Below are positions 16,195 to 24,323 of a stretch of DNA of 64,000 bases, piece after piece. The translations under genes were made by a program, and so were the position numbers. Within the stretch, counting starts at the first letter, position 1; each line of letters starts with the position of its first letter. The DNA is from Geothermobacter hydrogeniphilus (GTDB lineage Bacteria > Desulfobacterota > Desulfuromonadia > Desulfuromonadales > Geothermobacteraceae). Location: assembly GCF_002898515.1 (NCBI RefSeq), contig NZ_PPFX01000020.1:1-64000 (forward strand), read 5' to 3'. The notes beneath the pieces were generated by a model. It did no database searches. It saw only the letters and a program-made list of their open reading frames with translations, and was not told where the DNA came from.

Positions 16195-18664
16195 GTATGC
16201 CGGACTGTTCAACGGTACTCCGTTGTCGACCACCCTTCCTGTTGAAGATCAGGGACGTCGTTCTCCGCAGGAAACCGACTCCGCCCCCACAAACCGGGAC
16301 GAGAAGGTCTTCAGGCTGCTGTTTGTCGATGACGAAGAGCCGGTTCTCAAGTCCCTGCAGCGTATCTTTCTTGATGAAAACTATCAGATTGTCACCGCGG
16401 CCAGTGCCGGGCAGGCTCTCGAACTGCTCGCTTCCCAGTCTTTTCAGCTGATCATTTCCGACCACCGCATGCCGGGAATGAACGGCGCCGACCTGCTCAA
16501 GGAGGTCAAGCGGCAGTGGCCCGAGATCATCCGCATCATGCTGACCGGACACGCCGATGTGCAGTCCATCATGGGAGCCGTCAACGAGGGGGCGGTCTAC
16601 AAGTTCATCACCAAGCCCTGGAATGACGAGGATCTGCGGTTGACTGTCAGCCTGGCCCTGCAGCAGTACCTGCTGATCCAGGAAAATCGCAACCTGCGGC
16701 ATGTCACCCGCGAACAAAAAGAGAAGCTGAAAAAGGTCACTCAGCTGCTGGGAGAAAATCATGCTTTCCTCGGCAACCTGCTGGTTCGCTCCGGCCTGAT
16801 CGAGGAGGCCGATTTCCAGCGGGCGCTGCATGATCGCAGACCGGATGAATTTATCACCGAGACCCTGGCGCGTCTCGGCCTGGCGAGCGAGAACCGCATT
16901 TTCAGAACACTGCAGGAACGGCTTCACCTGGAAGGTCTCGACCTGCGGGAGGTCAGTCTCAGTCGCGAAGTGGTCTGCCTGCTGCCGCGGGAGCTGTGTG
17001 AAAAACACTGCATGCTGCCGATTCAGCTTGAAGGTCGGGAGATGGCGCTGGCGCTGGCCGATCCGAGCGATATCTACAAGCTTGACGACCTCTCGCGGAT
17101 GACCGGATTTAAAATCAGACCGATCGTGGCGCGGGCCAGTGAAGTACGTCAGCAGCTGCTGGCGGTCTATGGCAGTGCTGACGAGCGTGGTGTTGATTTT
17201 GACGGCATTCCCGATCTGGAACCGATCGACGAGGTCGATATCGTCATCGAAGAGGAGGACTTCGACGAGAATGTCCAGGAGCTGCTCAACTCCTCCGAGG
17301 TTCCGCCGATCATTCGTATTGTCAACGCCATCATCTCCGAGGCGATCCGTTACCGGGCCAGCGACATTCATATCGAGCCGAAAACCAAGTACACGGTGGT
17401 GCGGATGCGCATTGACGGCATGCTGCATGACAAGATCAGAATTCCAGCCGACCTGCATCCGGCGACGGTTTCCCGGGTCAAGATCCTCGCCAGACTCGAT
17501 ATTTCAGAGCGCCGCGTCCCGCAGGACGGCAGGATTACCGTCAAGTCGGGGACGCGGATGGTCGATCTGCGGGTCTCGACCATGCCGTCGATCAACGGCG
17601 AAAAAGTGGTCATGCGCATCCTCGACAAAAGCTCGTCGGTGAAATCTCTCGATGAGCTGGGGCTGCTCGACAGCGATCTGAAAGATATCCGCGGGCTGAC
17701 CCGCAAGCCGCAGGGCATCATCATTGCCACCGGCCCGACCGGCAGCGGCAAGACCACGCTGCTCTACTCGCTGCTCGGCGAGATGCTGGACCGCACGCGG
17801 AATTTTGAAACCATCGAGGATCCTGTCGAATATTTTCTCGAAGAGGCCAACCAGGTCTATGTCAGGGAAAAAACCGGTCTCAACTTCGCTTCGGTGCTGC
17901 GCGCCACCCTGCGCCAGGACCCCGATGTCATCCTGGTCGGCGAGGTTCGTGACCTGGAAACCGCTGATGTCGCCTTCAAGGCGGCCCTGACCGGGCACAT
18001 GGTTCTCACCACGCTGCACACCAACAGCTCCATCGCCTCCATCACCCGGTTGATCGATATCGGCATCAAACCCTACCTGATCGGTTCCGCCCTCGAAGGC
18101 GTCATCGCTCAGCGGTTGGTCAGAACCCTCTGCCCCCACTGCCGGCGCCCCGGTGTCCCCGATCCGGAGGTCAGTGAGATGCTGAGGATTTCGGCGCAAC
18201 TGTTTCCAAACGGCATCTGGACGGCGGAAGGATGCCGGCGTTGCAATGACACCGGTTATCTCGGGCGGACCGGGATCTATGAAATCTTCATGATGAATGA
18301 TGATTACCGTCACCTGGTCAGTGAAGGCTGCCGTGAATCCCAGTTGCTCGAAATGGCGCGAACCAACGGTTTCAAAACCCTGCTCGAAGACGGATTGGAA
18401 AAGGTTCGGCGGGGGGTAACCACGCTGGAGGAACTGCTGCGGGTCGTCGGTCCGCAGGTGCGCCATGAACGAACCTGTGAAAACTGTCGGCGGGTGATCG
18501 ATGTCAAATATCTCTATTGTCCCTATTGCGGTAATTTCAAGCACAACGTTTGTATGCAGTGCAGAATGCCTCTTGAAGACGATTGGAAGATCTGCGTCTC
18601 CTGTGGAGCGGAACGGACACTGTCACCCCTGCCGGTGAAGTCACAGCGAAAGGAAAAGTCATGA
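16187..18664 (+). CDS. REC domain fused to GspE/PilB-type ATPase with zinc ribbons
   Basis: This 825-residue protein combines a receiver (about 42-160; Asp92 in ISDHRMPG), an MshEN/T2SSE_N-like domain (about 185-335; FLGNLLVRSGL, RLGLASE), and a full GspE/PilB secretion ATPase (about 370-740) with Walker A GPTGSGKTT (516-524), DPDVILVGEVRD, LTTLHTN and the four-cysteine zinc motif CPHC...CRRC. A C-terminal double zinc ribbon follows (about 764-815: CENC, CPYC, CMQC, CVSC). GspE/PilB ATPases power type II secretion or pilus extension, and MshEN domains can bind c-di-GMP. The second ATG of a pair is used, six bases after GGGGAG. No pilin, GspF or secretin gene lies near, so the partner machine is elsewhere. 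Confidence 0.9.
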   Translation: MARYAGLFNGTPLSTTLPVEDQGRRSPQETDSAPTNRDEKVFRLLFVDDEEPVLKSLQRIFLDENYQIVTAASAGQALELLASQSFQLIISDHRMPGMNGADLLKEVKRQWPEIIRIMLTGHADVQSIMGAVNEGAVYKFITKPWNDEDLRLTVSLALQQYLLIQENRNLRHVTREQKEKLKKVTQLLGENHAFLGNLLVRSGLIEEADFQRALHDRRPDEFITETLARLGLASENRIFRTLQERLHLEGLDLREVSLSREVVCLLPRELCEKHCMLPIQLEGREMALALADPSDIYKLDDLSRMTGFKIRPIVARASEVRQQLLAVYGSADERGVDFDGIPDLEPIDEVDIVIEEEDFDENVQELLNSSEVPPIIRIVNAIISEAIRYRASDIHIEPKTKYTVVRMRIDGMLHDKIRIPADLHPATVSRVKILARLDISERRVPQDGRITVKSGTRMVDLRVSTMPSINGEKVVMRILDKSSSVKSLDELGLLDSDLKDIRGLTRKPQGIIIATGPTGSGKTTLLYSLLGEMLDRTRNFETIEDPVEYFLEEANQVYVREKTGLNFASVLRATLRQDPDVILVGEVRDLETADVAFKAALTGHMVLTTLHTNSSIASITRLIDIGIKPYLIGSALEGVIAQRLVRTLCPHCRRPGVPDPEVSEMLRISAQLFPNGIWTAEGCRRCNDTGYLGRTGIYEIFMMNDDYRHLVSEGCRESQLLEMARTNGFKTLLEDGLEKVRRGVTTLEELLRVVGPQVRHERTCENCRRVIDVKYLYCPYCGNFKHNVCMQCRMPLEDDWKICVSCGAERTLSPLPVKSQRKEKS

Positions 18665-19239
18665 ACGAAGACAGGATCCTGCTGGTCGATGACGAGCCCC
18701 ATGTTCTCAAGGCCCTGACGCGCTGTCTGCTGGATGACGGTTACCGGATCGAAACGGCGCAGAGCGGTGATGCCGCCCTTGAGCTGGCCGCCCGCCGGAC
18801 CTTCAAGGTCGTCATCTCCGACGAACGGATGCCGGGCATGTGCGGTTCCGAATTTCTCACCCTGCTCAGCCTGCGGGCGCCGCAGACGGTGCGTATCCTG
18901 CTGACCGGGCATGCCAGCATCGAGGCGGCGATGACCGCTGTCAACGATGGTCAGATCTACCGTTTCCTGGTCAAGCCCTGGGATGATCTCACTCTGCGGC
19001 TGGCGGTACGCAGTGGGATCGAAAAATTTGATCTTGAGATGGAAAACAGGCGATTGCTGGCGATTGTCCGCACTCAGGGCCGACAGCTGGTTGACCTGGA
19101 GGAGCGGCATCCCGGTGCCGTCCAGGTCGAACGGGGCCGGGACGGCAGTTACCGGGTGCCGGAGTTGAACGAGGATGAAATCGAGGAAATTCTGCGCGAG
19201 TGTGCCGTTGAGACGCGGGGACCGGGATCTGCCGGTTGA
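18661..19239 (+). CDS. Response regulator, receiver plus short tail
   Basis: This 192-residue protein has a receiver (about 4-120; LLVDDE, phospho-acceptor Asp54 in ISDERMPG, and VKPWDD). The C-terminal 70 residues start as a coiled coil and end in an acidic stretch (LNEDEIEEILREC) with no known domain. The ATG overlaps the stop of the REC-ATPase gene (ATGA) and has AAAGGAAAAG upstream; a longer frame to 18583 lies inside the previous gene and is rejected. With no effector domain, it may act as a phosphate sink or a relay for the kinases of this run. Confidence 0.85.
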   Translation: MNEDRILLVDDEPHVLKALTRCLLDDGYRIETAQSGDAALELAARRTFKVVISDERMPGMCGSEFLTLLSLRAPQTVRILLTGHASIEAAMTAVNDGQIYRFLVKPWDDLTLRLAVRSGIEKFDLEMENRRLLAIVRTQGRQLVDLEERHPGAVQVERGRDGSYRVPELNEDEIEEILRECAVETRGPGSAG

Positions 19240-19305
19240 CTTTGACGACAGATCATCGAAAATGATCAGAGCAGGTTCCCGAACAACCGCAGCGGAGGGG
19301 CACCC

Positions 19306-20121
19306 TTGGTTCAGGCGTTTCGTTTCATGCTGTTATTGTTTGTCGGCTGCGCTGTCGCGGGGCATGCCGGCACCGCCGCAGGCGAAATCATTTTCATCCC
19401 CGGCACCGGGGACTGTCAGAAACTGCTGCGTGATCTCGGGGAGCTCTACGGCGCGCAACATTCCGACCTGGTTATTATCCCGGAAAGCATCGGCAGCAGC
19501 GGAGGGATCAGGCAGGTGCTGCGCGGCAAGGCGGTTCTGGCGCGGGTGGCCCGCCGTCTGACCGATACTGAACGGGCCGCCGGTCTGCGCTGGAAACAGT
19601 TCGCTTTTTCACCGGTGGTCTTTGCCACCCATGTTGATCAGAAGGGTGTCAGTAACCTGACCACCGCCCAGGTGGAAGCGGTTTTTTCCGGTGCGATCAG
19701 AGACTGGAGCGAACTGGGAGGGGCTGCGGGCAAGATCTACCTTGCAGAAAGGGAAGCCGGCGACTCCTCCCGCCTGGTGCTGGCGGAATTTTCTCCGGTC
19801 TTCAACTTTGGACGTCCTCCCGTCGGTAAGATTCTCTATTCGACTTCGGAAATGATTCGTGTTCTCATCCGTCATCGACAGACGCTTGGTTACCTGCCCC
19901 TCTCAGCCACGCACGGCACATCCATCCGCAGCCTGTCATTGAATGGCGTGAAGCCCACCGACGAGAGCCTGCGGGATGGCAGCTACCCTCTCTGGCTGCC
20001 GCTGGCAGTGACCTGGAAGGGAGAGTTGAAAGGTCCGGCGCGTCGTTTTGTCGATTTCCTGTTCTCCCCCGCGGCACGCAGCCGGATCAAGGCTTTCGGG
20101 CTGGTGCCGGGGAGGCCGTGA
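19306..20121 (+). CDS. PstS-like periplasmic binding protein
   Basis: This 271-residue protein has an N-terminal signal sequence (FMLLLFVGCAVAGHAGTAAG). The body follows the PBP-like phosphate-binding fold: GSSGGIRQVLRGKAVLARVAR, FATHVDQKGVSNLTTAQVEAVFSG and ARRFVDFLFSPAARSRIKAFG near the C-terminus, all usual in PstS-type proteins. The start is a TTG at 19306 preceded by GGAGGGG; an ATG seven codons on is the alternative. No permease genes follow, so it may serve as an extracellular ligand sensor for the adjacent Cache-HAMP-PAS protein rather than in uptake. Ligand not known; phosphate-binding residues are not clearly conserved by eye. Confidence 0.75.
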   Translation: MVQAFRFMLLLFVGCAVAGHAGTAAGEIIFIPGTGDCQKLLRDLGELYGAQHSDLVIIPESIGSSGGIRQVLRGKAVLARVARRLTDTERAAGLRWKQFAFSPVVFATHVDQKGVSNLTTAQVEAVFSGAIRDWSELGGAAGKIYLAEREAGDSSRLVLAEFSPVFNFGRPPVGKILYSTSEMIRVLIRHRQTLGYLPLSATHGTSIRSLSLNGVKPTDESLRDGSYPLWLPLAVTWKGELKGPARRFVDFLFSPAARSRIKAFGLVPGRP

Positions 20122-20123
20122 CC

Positions 20124-21563
20124 ATGCTGGTCTCGATCCGATCCCGGATGATCGCCTCCCATTTCGGGATGATGCTGCTGGCGATGCTGATCCTCGGACC
20201 CTCCAGTTATGTGTTGATGAAATACTACCTGCAGCAGCAGCGCAGCGCCGACCTGCAGTTTATCGCCAGGCACGTGGCCGGGATGCTGGACCAGCGACTG
20301 CTCGACAGCGGCCAGCGTCTCCGGCAGATTGCCGAGGGGAGGGTGGTCAGAGAGTTCCCGGAAACGGCCCGCCTGGCCGCGGCCGGAGAATATTTCAGCC
20401 GCTTCCGGCAGCGTTTTCCGATGATCGCCTACCTCGACGAAAATGGTTGGGAAGAGGTCAAGGTTGTTGAGGGAAAACGTCTCCCCTATCTTGAGGATCA
20501 GTCGTCCAACCCGCTTTTCAAGCTGGCCAGAAAACACCCCAACCGGGCCTTGCTCGGACCGTTGGCACCGTCTCCTGAAAACGGGCAGCCGATGTTGACC
20601 CTGATTTACGGGATTCAGCGCTATTTCGGCGATGAATTCGTCGGTGCCCTGTTGGCCCGCATGCCGTTGAGTGAGCTTACCCGCATCCTGGATGACATTG
20701 AAGTCGGCAAGAGTGGTTACCTGGTGCTGATCGAGAACAGCGGCCGAATCCTTGCCTACCCCGATCCGCAACGTATTATGCAGCAGCTTCCCAAGACGGC
20801 GTTGAAGGAAAAAGCGGTTCGGTCGGCCCTGAACGGGGATGTCGGCGGCCGGGAAGGGACGGTTCTCGGCGTCCACGGTCTGGTGGCCTATGCTCCCCTG
20901 CGTCAGCTTGACGCCAGCCTGATGGTGGTTCTGCCCTACGGTGAGTTTATTGCCGGACCGGTTGAGGTTCGGAATACCATTTTTCTGATCCTGCTCGGCA
21001 TCTCCCTGCTCGGGGTGCTGGTCGCTATCCTGCTCGCCAACCGGTTGACCCGTCCGATTCTTGATCTGACCGCGGCGGCCCTGCGTATTTCCCAGGGGGA
21101 TTTTTCCGCCCGGCTCAAAGATGGCGGAGAAGGGGAAATCAGCGCCCTGGTCAAGGCCTTCAACCGCATGGTGCGGGAGTTGCGCAATTCGACCGTGTCG
21201 CGACAGTATTTCGATCGTATTGTCGGACATATGCAGCAGGGACTTCTGCTGGTTGGCCTCGACGGCAAGGTTCGCAATGTCAACCGCGCGGCCTGCCGCC
21301 TGTTCGGGAAGGAGGAGGATGACCTGCTCGGCGTGCCTTTGGAACAGCTGATCGCCGAACCGGGGGCCGACCGGACCGACTGGCTGCAGACCCTGCTGTC
21401 GAACCCCGGTGTCAGGGAGAGTGAAAAAGTTCTGCTGACCCCTGAAGGTCGGGTGCGCGTCAGGCTGAGCTGGACGGTTCTCGAGGATGGCTCGGGTACT
21501 GTCAGGGAAATTGCCTGTCTCTTCTCCCCCGAAGCGGGTCAACCCGCGAAAGGGAATTCCTGA
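20124..21563 (+). CDS. Cache-HAMP-PAS protein without output domain
   Basis: This 479-residue protein has a membrane helix (about 12-32), a periplasmic Cache sensor (about 35-280; RLLDSGQRLRQIAE, KSGYLVLIENSGRILAYPD), a second helix (about 290-312), HAMP (about 313-365) and one PAS domain (about 375-475). It then stops where a kinase, cyclase or methyl-accepting domain would be expected. The ATG at 20124 is seven bases after GGGGAGG; a GTG at 20118 overlapping the previous stop is less likely. The stop codon is inside the left end of repeat copy 4, so insertion may have removed a longer 3' part, though the gene is clean up to that point. It probably signals with the binding protein encoded just upstream. 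Confidence 0.8.
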   Translation: MLVSIRSRMIASHFGMMLLAMLILGPSSYVLMKYYLQQQRSADLQFIARHVAGMLDQRLLDSGQRLRQIAEGRVVREFPETARLAAAGEYFSRFRQRFPMIAYLDENGWEEVKVVEGKRLPYLEDQSSNPLFKLARKHPNRALLGPLAPSPENGQPMLTLIYGIQRYFGDEFVGALLARMPLSELTRILDDIEVGKSGYLVLIENSGRILAYPDPQRIMQQLPKTALKEKAVRSALNGDVGGREGTVLGVHGLVAYAPLRQLDASLMVVLPYGEFIAGPVEVRNTIFLILLGISLLGVLVAILLANRLTRPILDLTAAALRISQGDFSARLKDGGEGEISALVKAFNRMVRELRNSTVSRQYFDRIVGHMQQGLLLVGLDGKVRNVNRAACRLFGKEEDDLLGVPLEQLIAEPGADRTDWLQTLLSNPGVRESEKVLLTPEGRVRVRLSWTVLEDGSGTVREIACLFSPEAGQPAKGNS

Positions 21564-21720
21564 ATCAGTGAGCACCTTGTCGGCGGATAGCACAAGTCAT
21601 TGATCTGCCTGAGTTTCCCAAAAATCACCAGTGAACCTATGGGTGCGCTTCAGATTTTTGGAAATCTCGTTCAGATCAAGCACTTGCACTCTCCATCCAA
21701 CAGGTACTCACTGATTCAGG
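21559..21720 (+). repeat. MITE-like element, copy 4 (exact TSD)
   Basis: This 162-bp copy begins CCTGAATCAGTGAG and ends CTCACTGATTCAGG, nearly perfect 14-bp terminal inverted repeats. GAATT flanks it on both sides (21554-21558 and 21721-21725), an exact 5-bp duplication. Its left end supplies the TGA stop of the preceding gene, and its right duplication reaches into the FNR-type box at 21724. Confidence 0.92.
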
Positions 21721-21723
21721 GAA

Positions 21724-21737
21724 TTGACTTTCATCAA
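21724..21737 (+). promoter_or_regulatory. FNR-type box upstream of cytochrome operon
   Basis: TTGACTTTCATCAA is an FNR/DNR-type palindrome (TTGAY-N4-RTCAA). A -10-like TATGCT follows at 21760-21765, giving the box a centre near -41.5 from the expected start at about 21772, the class II activator position. The first two bases lie in the target duplication of repeat copy 4. Confidence 0.6.
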
Positions 21738-21824
21738 GGAGTATCGGTCGCGAGCCGGTTATGCTGCATGGTGCCGATGACTCTTCATTTGAGTTCATCA
21801 CTGAACTGATTTTATGGGATCCGG

Positions 21825-22958
21825 ATGATTCGAAATTGTCGAAGCCTGTTGTCTGTCGCCGTCGTTCTGCTGCTGAGTGCCGCCTGCACTACACCACTGC
21901 CGCCTCCGGAACTTCCGGCCGGCGTTGACCTGCGGCTCCTCGGCCGGTCGCCGGGGGCGATGCTGCTCCGCTGGTCTCCGGATGGTCGCCTGCTGGCTGT
22001 CGCTGGAAATGGACTCGATATCTATGAACCCGCCGGGTCCATTCGTCGGCACCTGCTGGACGAGCAGGTTTCCGCCATCGTCTGGACGTCCGACAGCAGA
22101 ACATTGCTGGTCGCGGTCGGGACGGCGATGAACAGCCGTCTGGAAACCTGGAGCCGTGACGGCCGCAAACTGTCCGACCGCGACCTGGAAGGATACGCGG
22201 CCGACCTGTTGCGGACGAAGAATGGTCTGCTGCTGATCGAGGGACGGTTGAAAAACTATCGCTTCGGCAGCAATCTTCGGGTCGTGTTGATGGAGATTTC
22301 CGCCCGGGGGGAAGGACCGGCCCGGGTTCTCTACGAAAACACCCTGCCTCCCGATACGGCAACCTGGCTTGCGCAACATCCCCGGGCGTTGAGCGGAGCG
22401 GTTCTCAATCCGACCGGCGATATGATGGCCTATCTGCAGTTTCGTGACCCGCCGGCTTTTCCTCCCGCCCAGCAACTGATGGTTCGTCATCTGCCGAGCC
22501 GGCGGCAATGGAGCGTGGCGGCGCTGTCTCCACCGACCGGCAGGCCGGTGTTTACGCCTGATGGAGAACGCCTCCTGGTGGTTGATGGCAAAGGACGTCT
22601 GCTTTCGCTGGATATCTGGGACGGGCAGGCCGAGCCTGTTCCGAACGGACCGGGCAGGGCGGTTGCCATCGCCCGTACCGGCAATGCGTCGTTGCTGGCC
22701 GGCCGCCTGTCGGTGGCCGGGAACGCCACCGGGGTGGCGGCCAAGGTCGAGGTGGCCGCGTTTGATCCCGCCGGGCGACAGCTTGCCTGGCTGCGGTCTT
22801 CGCAACTGGAAGTCCTTGCCGTCGCGGCGGGAAAGGAGTCGCGGAGCGGGTTCGGGTTGCCGACCGAACGCCTTGAGTCCCTCCATGACTGGCGCGCCCG
22901 CGGCCTGATCGATGCCGATGACTACCGTACCCAGCGCCGGAGGATGATGAATCAATGA
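21825..22958 (+). CDS. Beta-propeller-like lipoprotein with SHOCT tail
   Basis: This 377-residue protein starts with a lipoprotein signal (LLSVAVVLLLSAACTT, lipobox LSAAC). The body has repeated WD40/TolB-like strands (WSPDGRLLAVAG, WTSDSRTLLVAV, FTPDGERLLVVDG), suggesting a beta-propeller facing the periplasm. The last 26 residues (LESLHDWRARGLIDADDY...) fit the SHOCT motif, a short C-terminal helix-turn-helix module of unknown role often linked to oligomerisation. The gene overlaps the multiheme cytochrome by 4 bp (ATGA) and probably forms one transcript with it, controlled from the FNR-type box. It might be a scaffold or partner for that cytochrome. Confidence 0.75.
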   Translation: MIRNCRSLLSVAVVLLLSAACTTPLPPPELPAGVDLRLLGRSPGAMLLRWSPDGRLLAVAGNGLDIYEPAGSIRRHLLDEQVSAIVWTSDSRTLLVAVGTAMNSRLETWSRDGRKLSDRDLEGYAADLLRTKNGLLLIEGRLKNYRFGSNLRVVLMEISARGEGPARVLYENTLPPDTATWLAQHPRALSGAVLNPTGDMMAYLQFRDPPAFPPAQQLMVRHLPSRRQWSVAALSPPTGRPVFTPDGERLLVVDGKGRLLSLDIWDGQAEPVPNGPGRAVAIARTGNASLLAGRLSVAGNATGVAAKVEVAAFDPAGRQLAWLRSSQLEVLAVAAGKESRSGFGLPTERLESLHDWRARGLIDADDYRTQRRRMMNQ

Positions 22959-24247
22959 GAATACTGCTGACCCTGGCGCTGCTGTTGTCGGCGGTGCCGA
23001 TTTTTGCCGCCGACCGGGACTGCCTCGACTGTCATCGCAAGGAAACCCCCGCGGCCGTGCGCCAATGGCAGCAGAGCGCCCACGCATCGTCCGGAGTCGG
23101 TTGCGCCGATTGCCATGGAAAGGACCATGACCTGATTCTGCGGGGCAAGGCCGTTGTCGGCGCCGAGGTCTGTGGTACCTGCCACCGGCAGGCGCTGGCG
23201 GAGCATCGGCGCAGTCGGCATGGCAAGGGACTCCATTCCGGGTGGGGCTGCACCCGCAACATGCCCGACCGCAACAGGACCGAGTGCGGTTTCTGCCACC
23301 AGGAGGGGAGCAGTCTGCCGGTCAGCACCGTTCACTGCGCCCGATTTCTTGAACAGAGCGGGGAGATGCGGCAGAACGGTTGCAACCGCTGTCACAGCGT
23401 CGAAAACAGCTGCGGCAGCTGCCATGGCAATCACCTGACCGATCTTGCCCTGGTGCGTGATCCGCAGGTCTGCGCCAAGTGTCACATGGGTCCCGATCAT
23501 CCGCAGTGGGAGATGTGGACCACCAGCCAGCATGGTCAGATCAATAAAGTTCGCGGCCGCGTCGACGGACCCGATTGTCAGAGCTGTCACCTGGCCGCCG
23601 GGGGACACGATGTGTCGCGGGGGATTACCGTCTCACCGGGCGGGAAGCCGTATTCCGCGCAAGCGGTCAAGGCTGAGCGCAAGGCGATGCTCGCCGTCTG
23701 CGTCAGCTGTCACGCGCGCGGTTTTGCCATGCGGGAGCTGCAGCGCGGTGACCGCATTCGGGAACAGGCGCGGGCTCTCGTTGACCAGGCCCGGTCCATC
23801 ATCGAGGATCTCAACGATCGCGGCCTGCTGCGGCCGGGACCGGAAGATCGTCCGGCCCATCCCCTGCGCGGCAGGACGCTGGTTCTGGATGGGCAGATGC
23901 TCTACGAGAACATCTCCCACATTGAACGATTGTTCTTCAAGATGCAGAAATATGATTTTGCCCGGACCTGGAAAGGGGCATATCATCAGAACCCCGACTA
24001 CACCCACTGGTACGGCAACGCCGAACTGAAAATGGACCTGGTCGATATCCGCAGTGAGGCGGACCGCCTGTTGAATTTCGCGGTGACGAAAAGGGATTCG
24101 GCTGAATCGGCTGTCGGGCCGGTTCCGGGTGACCCGACGAAAGAACTGGAACGGCTCAGGAAACGTTTTGATCGCGGTGGTATGAGTGCAGAGGCGTATC
24201 GGGCCGAGAAACAACGCCTGCTTGACACCTGGAGCAGGAATCCGTGA
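22955..24247 (+). CDS. Nine-CxxCH cytochrome c, hydroxylamine oxidoreductase family
   Basis: This 430-residue protein has a Sec signal (MRILLTLALLLSAVPIFAAD) and nine CxxCH haem sites: CLDCH, CADCH, CGTCH, CGFCH, CNRCH, CGSCH, CAKCH, CQSCH and CVSCH. The blocks GPDHPQWEMW, SQHGQ, NPDYTHWYG and LKMDLVDIRSEA match the octaheme hydroxylamine oxidoreductase (HAO) family, whose anaerobic members reduce nitrite or nitric oxide. Eight haems are usual; the extra site is probably CGFCH. The C-terminus (LERLRKRFDRGGMSAEAY...) is SHOCT-like, as in the preceding lipoprotein; this is odd for a cytochrome. Substrate (nitrite, NO or hydroxylamine) is not settled by the sequence. It acts in the periplasm. 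Confidence 0.85.
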   Translation: MRILLTLALLLSAVPIFAADRDCLDCHRKETPAAVRQWQQSAHASSGVGCADCHGKDHDLILRGKAVVGAEVCGTCHRQALAEHRRSRHGKGLHSGWGCTRNMPDRNRTECGFCHQEGSSLPVSTVHCARFLEQSGEMRQNGCNRCHSVENSCGSCHGNHLTDLALVRDPQVCAKCHMGPDHPQWEMWTTSQHGQINKVRGRVDGPDCQSCHLAAGGHDVSRGITVSPGGKPYSAQAVKAERKAMLAVCVSCHARGFAMRELQRGDRIREQARALVDQARSIIEDLNDRGLLRPGPEDRPAHPLRGRTLVLDGQMLYENISHIERLFFKMQKYDFARTWKGAYHQNPDYTHWYGNAELKMDLVDIRSEADRLLNFAVTKRDSAESAVGPVPGDPTKELERLRKRFDRGGMSAEAYRAEKQRLLDTWSRNP

Positions 24248-24274
24248 ATGTGTGCCGTCTCCGGGGTCTGGGAT

Positions 24275-24288
24275 TTGATATGGGTCAA
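24275..24288 (+). promoter_or_regulatory. FNR-type box upstream of YgbA-like gene
   Basis: TTGATATGGGTCAA fits TTGAT-N4-RTCAA. The -10-like TATAGT at 24312-24317 places the box centre at about -41.5 from a start near 24323. Geometry is the same, within one base, as at the box at 21724. Confidence 0.65.
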
Positions 24289-24323
24289 AGTCATGCCGGG
24301 TTGCGGGGTTGTATAGTGCCACT

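Noticed and set aside
19251-19267. GATCAT-cgaaa-ATGATC hairpin as terminator after the lone REC gene
   Set aside because: The stem is only six pairs and no T run follows, so read-through to the binding-protein gene is more likely.
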